The notes under the pieces were generated by a model. That model made no database searches and was not told the origin of the DNA. It worked only from the letters and a program-made list of their open reading frames with translations. Positions 1 through 5,509 of a stretch of 6,763 bases of DNA are shown piece by piece (positions within the stretch are counted from its first letter, which is position 1; each line of letters starts with the position of its first letter). The translations under genes and the position numbers were made by a program. This DNA comes from Planctomycetales bacterium (lineage in GTDB: Bacteria; Planctomycetota; Phycisphaerae; SM23-33), in assembly GCA_030631085.1 (NCBI GenBank), contig DAOVLV010000098.1:1-6763 (forward strand), written 5' to 3'.

Positions 1-363
1 CCAATGGGCATAACGGCCTTTATGCTTTCGTTCCTGATGATCATTAATCTGGCATTGATTGCTTTCAACCTGGTCCCGCTTTACCCGCTCGACGGGCATC
101 ACGTCGTCAGGGAACTGCTGCCGCGTAACAAACAGCAGCGATTTATGGAGTTCCAAGTCCGATCAGGCCGATTTCTTCTACTTGGACTGCTCGTGCTTCC
201 ATGGTTGATTGAAAAGGTTACCGGTGAAGCGTTTTTCGATCCGATCGGTATCTTTCTGAACAGAGTCATCTGGCCTACGATAGACCTTCTGCTGGGAACC
301 GGGGCGGAATTGTTATTCTACAGCGCCTTCAGCCACTACGGCCCGTATCTGCCCTGGTGGTAA
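1..363 (+). CDS. Site-2 protease (M50) family membrane metallopeptidase, C-terminal fragment
   Basis: This is the last 120 residues of a polytopic membrane protein; the reading frame is open to the left edge, so the true start lies outside the window. The visible part opens with a hydrophobic segment running into NLVPLYPLDGHH (about residues 24-35 of the fragment). This matches the third conserved block of site-2 proteases, in which the Asp of the PLDG element is a zinc ligand. A second hydrophobic stretch (LLLGLLVLPWLI) and a third near the C-terminus (PTIDLLLGTGAELLF) are likely membrane segments. The HExxH motif expected in this family would lie in the missing N-terminal part and cannot be checked. 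Family members cleave substrates within the membrane, but no substrate can be inferred here. The TAA stop is followed by 99 bases before trpS. The family call is fairly firm; an inactive homologue cannot be excluded. Confidence 0.8.
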   Translation, partial: PMGITAFMLSFLMIINLALIAFNLVPLYPLDGHHVVRELLPRNKQQRFMEFQVRSGRFLLLGLLVLPWLIEKVTGEAFFDPIGIFLNRVIWPTIDLLLGTGAELLFYSAFSHYGPYLPWW

Positions 364-390
364 TCCTTCGCCGGAACTGTTGCGGCTTGC

Positions 391-420
391 TTGACACCGA
401 AGCGTTCAAGCGAATAGATT
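391..420 (+). promoter_or_regulatory. Putative sigma70-type promoter for trpS-scpA-ridA
   Basis: A perfect -35 hexamer TTGACA (391-396) is followed after 18 bases by TAGATT (415-420), which matches four of six positions of the TATAAT consensus. Transcription would start near 427, leaving a leader of only about 36 bases before trpS. The site lies in the only plus-strand intergenic gap of useful size, directly ahead of the likely operon. The leader is too short for a T-box or other tRNA-sensing element. The 18-base spacing is slightly long, and promoter consensus in this lineage is not certain. Confidence 0.45.
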
Positions 421-449
421 CTCATGAAATCCCCCTGAAAAGGAAACAC

Positions 450-453
450 GGAG
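450..453 (+). promoter_or_regulatory. Ribosome binding site of trpS
   Basis: GGAG lies nine bases before the ATG at 463 and supports that start. An AAAAGGA string at 438-444 is too far upstream to serve it. Confidence 0.6.
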
Positions 454-462
454 ACGAATACG

Positions 463-1437
463 ATGCGATCTCTTTCTGGCATACAGCCTTCGGGCCGGTT
501 GCACCTTGGAAACTATTTTGGTGCGATCCGGCAGTACCTGAAATTCCAGGATGAGGGAAACGAGTGCTTCTACTTCATCGCCAACTACCACGCCCTGACC
601 ACCATCTCCGACAAGAAACAAATGGAGGAAATCACTACGCACGTGGCTACGGCTTTTCTGGCGCTGGGAATCGACCCGGAAAAAAGCGCCTTTTTCCTCC
701 AGTCAGACGTGCCGCAGGTAACGGAACTGGCGTGGATACTCAACTGCGTCTGTCCGGTCAGCATGATGGAGAAAGCCACCAGTTACAAAGACAAGATATC
801 GAAGGGCCTAGCCGCCAATATGGGCCTGCTTGACTACCCTGTCCTCCAGGCCGCCGACATCCTCATCTACGACTCCAATATCGTGCCCATCGGCCAAGAC
901 CAGAAGCAGCACCTCGAAATGACGCGCGACCTGGCGATTAAGTTCAACCTTGCCTTCGGAGAAACGCTCGTCGTCCCCGAAGCGCACATAGTGCCGGAAG
1001 TGGCTGTCGTGCCGGGTATCGACGGACAGAAAATGTCAAAGAGTTACGACAACACCATCGAAATCTTCCAGACGCCCAAGGCTACGAAGAAGCGATGCTC
1101 ACAAATTGTTACTGATTCGACGCCGCTGGAAGAACCCAAAGACCCGGACAAATGCACGGTCTTTGCGATGCTGAAATTACTGGCTGAACCGGCGGAGGTC
1201 GAGGAAATCGAGAAAAATTACCGCTCCGGCAGCTACGGGTATGGTCACGCCAAGGGACGCCTGGCGGAGTTGGTTAACGAACTGTTCGCCGAGGCCCGCA
1301 AGAAATACGCCGAACTGGAGAAGAATCCCGGCTTCGTCCGCGACGTCCTCGGCGAAGGCGGACGAAAGGCGCGCGAAGTCGCGGAAGAGACGATGATCCG
1401 CGTCCGAAACGCTTGTGGTATTTTGACGAACAGGTAA
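463..1437 (+). CDS. trpS: Tryptophanyl-tRNA synthetase
   Basis: This is a cytoplasmic class I aminoacyl-tRNA synthetase that charges tRNA-Trp with tryptophan using ATP. At 324 residues it has the usual full length for bacterial TrpRS. The class I signature appears as PSGRLHLGN (residues 9-17, with HLGN as the HIGH equivalent). The second ATP-binding signature is GQKMSKS (188-194). QAADIL (129-134) carries Asp132, which corresponds to the indole-binding Asp of the Geobacillus stearothermophilus enzyme, and VPIGQDQKQH (141-150) is the conserved block that follows. The start is fixed by the GGAG at 450-453 and by the conserved N-terminus immediately after it. It is probably the first gene of a unit with scpA and the RidA gene, 14 bases upstream of scpA. 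No frameshift or missing catalytic motif is seen. Confidence 0.97.
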   Translation: MRSLSGIQPSGRLHLGNYFGAIRQYLKFQDEGNECFYFIANYHALTTISDKKQMEEITTHVATAFLALGIDPEKSAFFLQSDVPQVTELAWILNCVCPVSMMEKATSYKDKISKGLAANMGLLDYPVLQAADILIYDSNIVPIGQDQKQHLEMTRDLAIKFNLAFGETLVVPEAHIVPEVAVVPGIDGQKMSKSYDNTIEIFQTPKATKKRCSQIVTDSTPLEEPKDPDKCTVFAMLKLLAEPAEVEEIEKNYRSGSYGYGHAKGRLAELVNELFAEARKKYAELEKNPGFVRDVLGEGGRKAREVAEETMIRVRNACGILTNR

Positions 1438-1451
1438 AGTCTGCTAACCCA

Positions 1452-2330
1452 ATGACCGACTACCGCGTAAATCTCGACATATACAACGGTCCGATGGACC
1501 TGCTGCTGTACCTGATCCGTCGGGAAGAACTCGACATCCACAACATTCCCATCACCAGGATCACCGAACAATACTGCGCGTACGTCGATACGCTCAAAAT
1601 GCTCGACCCGGACATTGCCGGTGAGTTCCTGGTGCTGGCGGCGACACTGCTGGAGATTAAAACGCGGATGCTCCTGCCGGCACAGGAAGCCGACGCCGGC
1701 GACGAGGAATTACTCGACCCGCGAGCAGAACTCGTCAGGCAACTTCTGGAATACAAAGCCTTCAAAGACGCTGCCGGCGACCTCCGCGATGCCGCCAACT
1801 TACAAGCAATGCGATTCGGGCGAAAACCGACGGAAATCGAGCAGGAAGAGGCCGGTAAAGACCTCGAAGAAGTCAATATCTGGGACCTTATCGAGGCCTT
1901 CAACGACCTGATGGCGTCGGTCGGACAACACCTCACCGAAGCCGAGATTATCTACGACGACACCCCCATCGAACTGCACGCCGACGACATACTCGACCGC
2001 CTCGGACGCGAAGGCAACATGACCTTCAAACAAATCTTCGCAGGCAGAACGCGAAAAACTGAACTGGTAGGACTGTTCCTTGCAATGCTCGAACTAATCC
2101 GCCGACAACAAATCACCATCGAACAGGAAGGACCATTCGGAGAAATCTACGTCTATCTGAAGTCCGATCCCCCGTCGGAAGCAATCGCCAGGCAGGCAAC
2201 AGATACGGAAAAAGCCCCCTTAGACACACCGACCGAAACGCCCAGCCAGTACATCGCTGAACCAACCACTCTGCCAAAGGAGAATCACGACGATGACAGC
2301 GGAACAGAAATTGCGGAAACTGGGTATTGA
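1452..2330 (+). CDS. scpA: Segregation and condensation protein A (ScpA kleisin)
   Basis: ScpA is the kleisin that bridges the SMC ATPase heads and binds ScpB in the bacterial condensin, which compacts and segregates the chromosome. The 292-residue product shows the family N-terminus YNGPMDLLLYLI (11-22), followed by REELDIHNIPI (24-34) and the helical region EFLVLAATLLEIKTRMLLP (58-76). A charged, probably flexible middle (about 78-140) follows. The C-terminal winged-helix block has FKQIFAGR (192-199), FLAMLELIRRQQ (209-220) and GPFGEIYV (227-234). Residues from about 240 form a polar Thr/Pro/Glu tail beyond the conserved domain. The ATG at 1452 is chosen because homology starts there; a TTG at 1413 in the same frame would add 13 unconserved residues and overlap trpS. 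The visible ribosome-binding signal is weak (AGGTAAAG near 1431-1438). The last 38 bases overlap the RidA gene. No scpB follows within the window. Confidence 0.95.
   Translation: MTDYRVNLDIYNGPMDLLLYLIRREELDIHNIPITRITEQYCAYVDTLKMLDPDIAGEFLVLAATLLEIKTRMLLPAQEADAGDEELLDPRAELVRQLLEYKAFKDAAGDLRDAANLQAMRFGRKPTEIEQEEAGKDLEEVNIWDLIEAFNDLMASVGQHLTEAEIIYDDTPIELHADDILDRLGREGNMTFKQIFAGRTRKTELVGLFLAMLELIRRQQITIEQEGPFGEIYVYLKSDPPSEAIARQATDTEKAPLDTPTETPSQYIAEPTTLPKENHDDDSGTEIAETGY
2277..2282 (+). promoter_or_regulatory. Ribosome binding site of the RidA-family gene, inside scpA
   Basis: AAGGAG lies ten bases before the ATG at 2293 and within the scpA reading frame. It is the best Shine-Dalgarno sequence of the plus-strand genes and fixes the RidA start, confirming the 38-base overlap. 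Ribosomes finishing scpA would pass over it, so its access may depend on scpA translation. Confidence 0.7.
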
Positions 2331-2748
2331 ACTACCGGCAACACCGGAACCGGTCGGGGCGTACGTGCCGGCCGTTCGCGCCGGGGGGCTGGTCTTTACG
2401 TCCGGGCAACTACCAATAAAAGACGGGCAACTCATCGCTGCCGGAAAAGTTCCTGCCGAGGTTGATTTAGATCAGGCTGCCGCTGCCGCACGCCAGGCAT
2501 GCCTTAATGCCCTCTCCGCTGCCCGTGCGGAGATCGGCTCACTCGATGCGATTAACCGCATTGTAAGGTTGAACGTCTTTGTCAACTCGTCCGCGGGCTT
2601 TACAGATCAGGCCAAAGTCGCCAACGGCGCAAGTGAACTCCTGACGGAAATCTTCGGGGAGTCGGGCAGGCACACCCGTTGCGCCATCGGTGCAGCCGAA
2701 CTGCCGCTCAATACACCTGTGGAACTGGACCTTATTGTCGAGGTGTAG
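2293..2748 (+). CDS. RidA/YjgF/YER057c/UK114-family protein (probable enamine/imine deaminase)
   Basis: Proteins of this family form trimers in the cytosol; RidA itself hydrolyses reactive 2-aminoacrylate and related enamines released by PLP enzymes. The 151-residue product is longer than E. coli RidA (about 128) and fits the longer Rid subgroup. Recognisable parts are VRAGGLVFTSGQLP (28-41), the helix DLDQAAAAARQACLNALSAA (58-77), IVRLNVFVNS (90-99) and the C-terminal strand region TRCAIGAAELPLNTPVELDLIV (128-149). Arg129 and Glu144 keep the 15-residue spacing of the E. coli RidA active-site pair Arg105 and Glu120, so deaminase chemistry is plausible. The start is fixed by AAGGAG at 2277-2282. 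The gene starts inside scpA, and its end overlaps the convergent secreted-protein gene by 17 bases. The exact subfamily and substrate are uncertain, so no ridA symbol is given. Confidence 0.9.
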   Translation: MTAEQKLRKLGIELPATPEPVGAYVPAVRAGGLVFTSGQLPIKDGQLIAAGKVPAEVDLDQAAAAARQACLNALSAARAEIGSLDAINRIVRLNVFVNSSAGFTDQAKVANGASELLTEIFGESGRHTRCAIGAAELPLNTPVELDLIVEV

Positions 2749-3607
2749 ATACAGGTCGGCTTGCTTGTGTCGTCGGGCGCGTCGTTGCAGTCAAGCCGAT
2801 AATGGTGGGTTTGGTCTTCTGGATTGGGTTGGTCCCCGCCAATCGGCCCCGGGCGAGATCGAGGCGTTTAGGGATCGTGAACTTCACCGGCTTGTTCCCG
2901 CCCTTCTCGTCCACGTGAACGCTGAGGGCGGGATAATACACCAGCGTAATCGCCTTCCATTCCGACGACTGGATACGCTTGCGTTCCAATAATCGCTCGA
3001 CGTTACCAACCCGCTCCCACCCGCCGTAGCGATAGCGGAAATACCACAGTTCCATCCGCCAGATAACCTCGTCGCCGCGCTGGGCGTGAAACTCCCTGAC
3101 GCGCATCGTCTCAGCCAGCATTGTCGCCCGCAGGCCGTCGCTTTTGATATACAGCACCCGCCGGATGTTGCAAAAATCCTTCAGGTCTTTGACATACTTA
3201 ATCAATTCGTCGGCGTCTTTTCTGGTGAATTCCCGCTTCTGCTCTGCCGGGAGTTTCAATTGTTTTCGCCGAACGTCAGCGAGCCTTTGCAGACGCGCTT
3301 CGTGCCATGAAAGGTCGATCCCCTCGATTCGCTCGGAGTTTTTCGTAACGATTCCGACGTCATAAATCGCGCCGCCGGGGAGGTTTTTGAAGCGGAATTT
3401 TCCGGTTTTTTTATCGAAGCGGGTTGGCTTGTAGCGTTTTTGCGTTACCCTGCTGACGGCGTAAATCTCCGCAACCTTTCCCGCCGGCCTGATTTGCCCG
3501 GTAACGTCGCCACGCGCAGGTCTGGACGCCACCGGCGGGTCCTCGCGGATTTTGACCGCCGATACGCTTGCCCCCACAAGCAATATTGTCATTAATGCCC
3601 GGAACAT
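2732..3607 (-). CDS. Unrecognised secreted protein with a possible N-terminal beta-sandwich domain
   Basis: I do not recognise this 291-residue protein. The N-terminus is a convincing signal peptide: MFRA, a hydrophobic core (LMTILLVG), then a likely signal peptidase I site after ASVSA (residue 17). Export is therefore expected, and there is no lipobox Cys. Residues about 33-88 (GDVTGQIRPAG through KTGKFRFKNLPGGAIYDVGI) resemble the small beta-sandwich of carboxypeptidase-regulatory or Cna-B-like domains. A charged helical stretch follows (about 101-145), then a mixed region rich in Arg, Trp and Tyr (about 176-225: MELWYFRYRYGGWERVGNV). The last 20 or so residues are a Thr/Arg/Pro-rich tail. 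The ATG at 3607 is preferred because AGAAGG lies five bases ahead of it; a GTG at 3613 overlaps that signal. It lies 57 bases behind the flavoprotein gene and may be its distal operon partner or separately expressed. No catalytic motif is evident. Confidence 0.8.
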   Translation of the reverse strand: MFRALMTILLVGASVSAVKIREDPPVASRPARGDVTGQIRPAGKVAEIYAVSRVTQKRYKPTRFDKKTGKFRFKNLPGGAIYDVGIVTKNSERIEGIDLSWHEARLQRLADVRRKQLKLPAEQKREFTRKDADELIKYVKDLKDFCNIRRVLYIKSDGLRATMLAETMRVREFHAQRGDEVIWRMELWYFRYRYGGWERVGNVERLLERKRIQSSEWKAITLVYYPALSVHVDEKGGNKPVKFTIPKRLDLARGRLAGTNPIQKTKPTIIGLTATTRPTTQASRPVSTPRQ

Positions 3608-3612
3608 ACACA

Positions 3613-3618
3613 CCTTCT
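3613..3618 (-). promoter_or_regulatory. Ribosome binding site of the secreted-protein gene
   Basis: On the minus strand AGAAGG is followed by TGTGT and then ATG (3607-3605), a spacing of five bases. The alternative in-frame GTG at 3613-3611 begins with the last G of this signal and so cannot use it. The site therefore decides in favour of the ATG. Confidence 0.6.
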
Positions 3619-3664
3619 GTAAGTTGAACGCTGTTGAAGTGCAAATTACACCAAATATTCTTTT

Positions 3665-4198
3665 TTAATGCCCCAGCAATTCGGCGGCATTCTCTGCCGC
3701 TCGGGCGGCGAGGATTTTACCGAAAAATATGCGATGATAGTCCCCGTCGGCGTACCATCGCTGTACTTCGTCGGCCAGTTCGGGTGGCAGGATGTTGTTA
3801 CGATGCACAACTTTGCACTCATAGACAATCGGGCATTCAGCGATGACCGGGGCTTCAACGGTTTCGGCCTTCTCGACCGTCAGGCCGGCCTCGGCGAGTT
3901 TGTCGCCGTCGCGCCCGGATTTCGTTCCGCAAAGCAGACACGCCTCGGCCAGGTCTGCGCCGGCCACGTTGACGGTAAAACATCCGGCCTGCTCGATGCA
4001 CTCACAGGTATAGCGCGAAGGCCGGACCAGCACGATGCACATCGGCATCGACCAGACGCCCCCCAGCGTGCACCATCCGATGGCCATCGCATTGGCCCTG
4101 CCGTCCGGGGTGTAAGCCGCCAGCAGCAGACCCCGCGAGGTCATCGCATCAATCACGAGCGGAAAATGCTCGGTGTGTGAGATTTCTTTTCGCTTCAT
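3665..4198 (-). CDS. Flavin reductase-like domain flavoprotein, cysteine-rich
   Basis: The 177-residue protein fits the flavin reductase-like (DIM6/NTAB, flavoredoxin-type) family, small cytoplasmic split-barrel proteins that bind FMN. Family landmarks are GRANAMAIGW (33-42), GGVWSMPMCIVLVRPSRYT (46-64), the strand CFTVNV (73-78), GTKSGRDGDK (91-100) and the late block CPIVYECKV (122-130) with HRIFFGKI (155-162). It spans one complete domain with no fused partner. The ATG at 4198 has GGAG (4208-4205) six bases upstream. It contains nine cysteines (residues 43, 54, 65, 67, 73, 87, 90, 122, 128), which is many for this fold. It lies 24 bases behind the URO-D-like gene. It could supply or pass electrons for a partner enzyme, but substrate and partner are unknown, and FMN binding is inferred from family membership. 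Confidence 0.88.
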   Translation of the reverse strand: MKRKEISHTEHFPLVIDAMTSRGLLLAAYTPDGRANAMAIGWCTLGGVWSMPMCIVLVRPSRYTCECIEQAGCFTVNVAGADLAEACLLCGTKSGRDGDKLAEAGLTVEKAETVEAPVIAECPIVYECKVVHRNNILPPELADEVQRWYADGDYHRIFFGKILAARAAENAAELLGH

Positions 4199-4222
4199 TT
4201 CTGGCTCCGTTGAAAGATACCA

Positions 4223-5485
4223 CTACTTACTACTGTCCTGAATGGCGCGGAACATTGCCAGGATGTTCTCTACCGGCGTGTTCGCCTGAATGTTGTGAAC
4301 GGTATTGAAGACGAAACCGCCGCCGTCGTTGAATATCTCAATTCGCCGGCGAACCTCATTATAAACCTCATCAGGCGTGCCGAACGGCAGCGTCCTTTGT
4401 GTATCCACGCCGCCGCCCCATAAGACGATGCGATCGCCGAATTCAGCCTTGAGCGTTTCGGGTTCCATGTCGGCGGCAGAGCACTGAAGGGGATTGAGAA
4501 TGTCAAACCCGTCTTCGATGAAATCGCCGATCAGTTCATAAACGCTGCCGCAGGAATGTTTGAGGGTCTTCCAGTTAGTGTATTCGTGAATGGCCCTGTT
4601 GATACGCCTGTAATACGGGCTGTACAACTCGCGATAGGACTCTTTCGAGATGAACAGCCCCCGCTGCGTTCCGAAGTCCGTCCCGCACACGAAGGCAGCC
4701 TGTGCGCGGTCGCCCACAGCCTTTCCAAGCCGTTCTATGTTCGCCACGGCGATTTCCGTCTGGCGAGAGAAGACCGCATGAAGGTAGTCTTTTCGGGTTA
4801 CAGTGGAGACGTACCACTCTTCCACGTCGCGTATCCCTTTGGGATGCTTGAGAAACGGCGCGGGCACCAGCGCAATATCCCCAATTCCGGTCCCCGGCAG
4901 CAAAATGATGACGCCGTAATCGCTCTGCCCGGCCAGTTCATCGGCCCGACCGGCCAGGCCCTCAATGTCTTCGTCGCTCAGCAGTGCGAATTCCTCGCAG
5001 TTGTCGGCAGGGTCGAGTTTGTCTTCGTCGATCGGCTGCTGGCGGATGATAGCGTCGAAATAGAATCCGCCTTTGGGCATTCGCCCGCTGGGCGGGGCGG
5101 AGGTGTCGCCTTCGGGATATATCAGAAGGTCGCCGTTATCGTTGGTTGTTACGTTGAACTTCCCCGGCACCAGCACCGGCGTTCCGTCGAACAGTTCAAA
5201 AGGTTTCCAGTCGGTATTCTTGAAGCCGAATATGGTACTGGGGCGAAACAACCCGGCCACGTCAATTTCGAGGGCCTCCAGCAGCGGCTCGTCCACCTCG
5301 CCGAGCATCTGATACGGCTCGATTACCCTGACGCGATAATCTGTTTCTCCGAGCACCCTCCGCCTGAGTTTTGAAAGCGTGCTTGCCGAGATGCCGGAGG
5401 TCATGGTCGCTCCCATGTCCACGCAGACGCGGTCCGGCTGGCGATGGTTCAGTGTCGCCTCAAGCCGTTCACGAGGTGTCATCAT
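4223..5485 (-). CDS. Uroporphyrinogen decarboxylase (URO-D) family protein, methyltransferase-like
   Basis: The 420-residue protein belongs to the URO-D superfamily but is probably not the haem-pathway HemE. It is longer than HemE (about 350) and resembles the branch containing the corrinoid methyltransferases MtaA, MtbA and CmuA. It opens with TPRERLEATLNHRQPDRV (3-20), typical of this branch. The HSCG block (310-313) gives His310 and Cys312, matching two zinc ligands of MtaA-type enzymes. The C-terminal block GGFVFNTVHNIQ (389-400) followed by NTPVENILAM places His397 where MtaA has its third ligand, a Cys. Likely chemistry is methyl transfer to or from a corrinoid or thiol; the substrate is unknown and no corrinoid-binding domain is fused. 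The first of two consecutive ATG codons (5485) is used, with AAGGA (5497-5493) seven bases upstream. It lies 24 bases behind purF and 24 bases ahead of the flavoprotein gene. Confidence 0.88.
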   Translation of the reverse strand: MMTPRERLEATLNHRQPDRVCVDMGATMTSGISASTLSKLRRRVLGETDYRVRVIEPYQMLGEVDEPLLEALEIDVAGLFRPSTIFGFKNTDWKPFELFDGTPVLVPGKFNVTTNDNGDLLIYPEGDTSAPPSGRMPKGGFYFDAIIRQQPIDEDKLDPADNCEEFALLSDEDIEGLAGRADELAGQSDYGVIILLPGTGIGDIALVPAPFLKHPKGIRDVEEWYVSTVTRKDYLHAVFSRQTEIAVANIERLGKAVGDRAQAAFVCGTDFGTQRGLFISKESYRELYSPYYRRINRAIHEYTNWKTLKHSCGSVYELIGDFIEDGFDILNPLQCSAADMEPETLKAEFGDRIVLWGGGVDTQRTLPFGTPDEVYNEVRRRIEIFNDGGGFVFNTVHNIQANTPVENILAMFRAIQDSSK

Positions 5486-5492
5486 CGAAAGT

Positions 5493-5497
5493 TCCTT
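5493..5497 (-). promoter_or_regulatory. Ribosome binding site of the URO-D-like gene
   Basis: AAGGA on the minus strand sits seven bases before the first of two adjacent ATG codons and ten before the second. This favours the first but does not exclude the second; the products differ by one Met. Confidence 0.55.
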
Positions 5498-5509
5498 TTC
5501 TCTCTTTTC

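Noticed and set aside
364..462. T-box or other tRNA-sensing leader ahead of trpS
   Set aside because: The gap is 99 bases and the likely leader about 36, too short for a T-box with antiterminator, and no terminator hairpin is visible.
1413..1451. Upstream TTG extension of scpA
   Set aside because: It would add 13 residues unlike any ScpA N-terminus and overlap trpS; the conserved sequence begins at the ATG at 1452.
2756..2799. 8-base inverted repeat (TCGGCTTG and CAAGCCGA) just after the RidA stop
   Set aside because: The 28-base loop is long, no U-tract follows, and it lies in coding sequence of the opposite gene; a chance match is as likely as a terminator.
3608..3664. Possible promoter in the AT-rich gap before the secreted-protein gene
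   Set aside because: The best pair, TTGCAC and TACAGA at 17-base spacing, matches only about half of each consensus and would start transcription at or within the ribosome-binding site.
3668..4180. 170-codon plus-strand open frame opposite the flavoprotein gene
   Set aside because: The opposite strand encodes a recognisable flavin-reductase-like protein with a good start; this frame is its shadow.
4556..5374. 272-codon open frame on the plus strand opposite the URO-D-like gene
   Set aside because: It is antisense to a gene with clear family motifs, its product resembles no family I know, and I see no ribosome-binding site for it. Long antisense frames are common opposite genes of this base composition.
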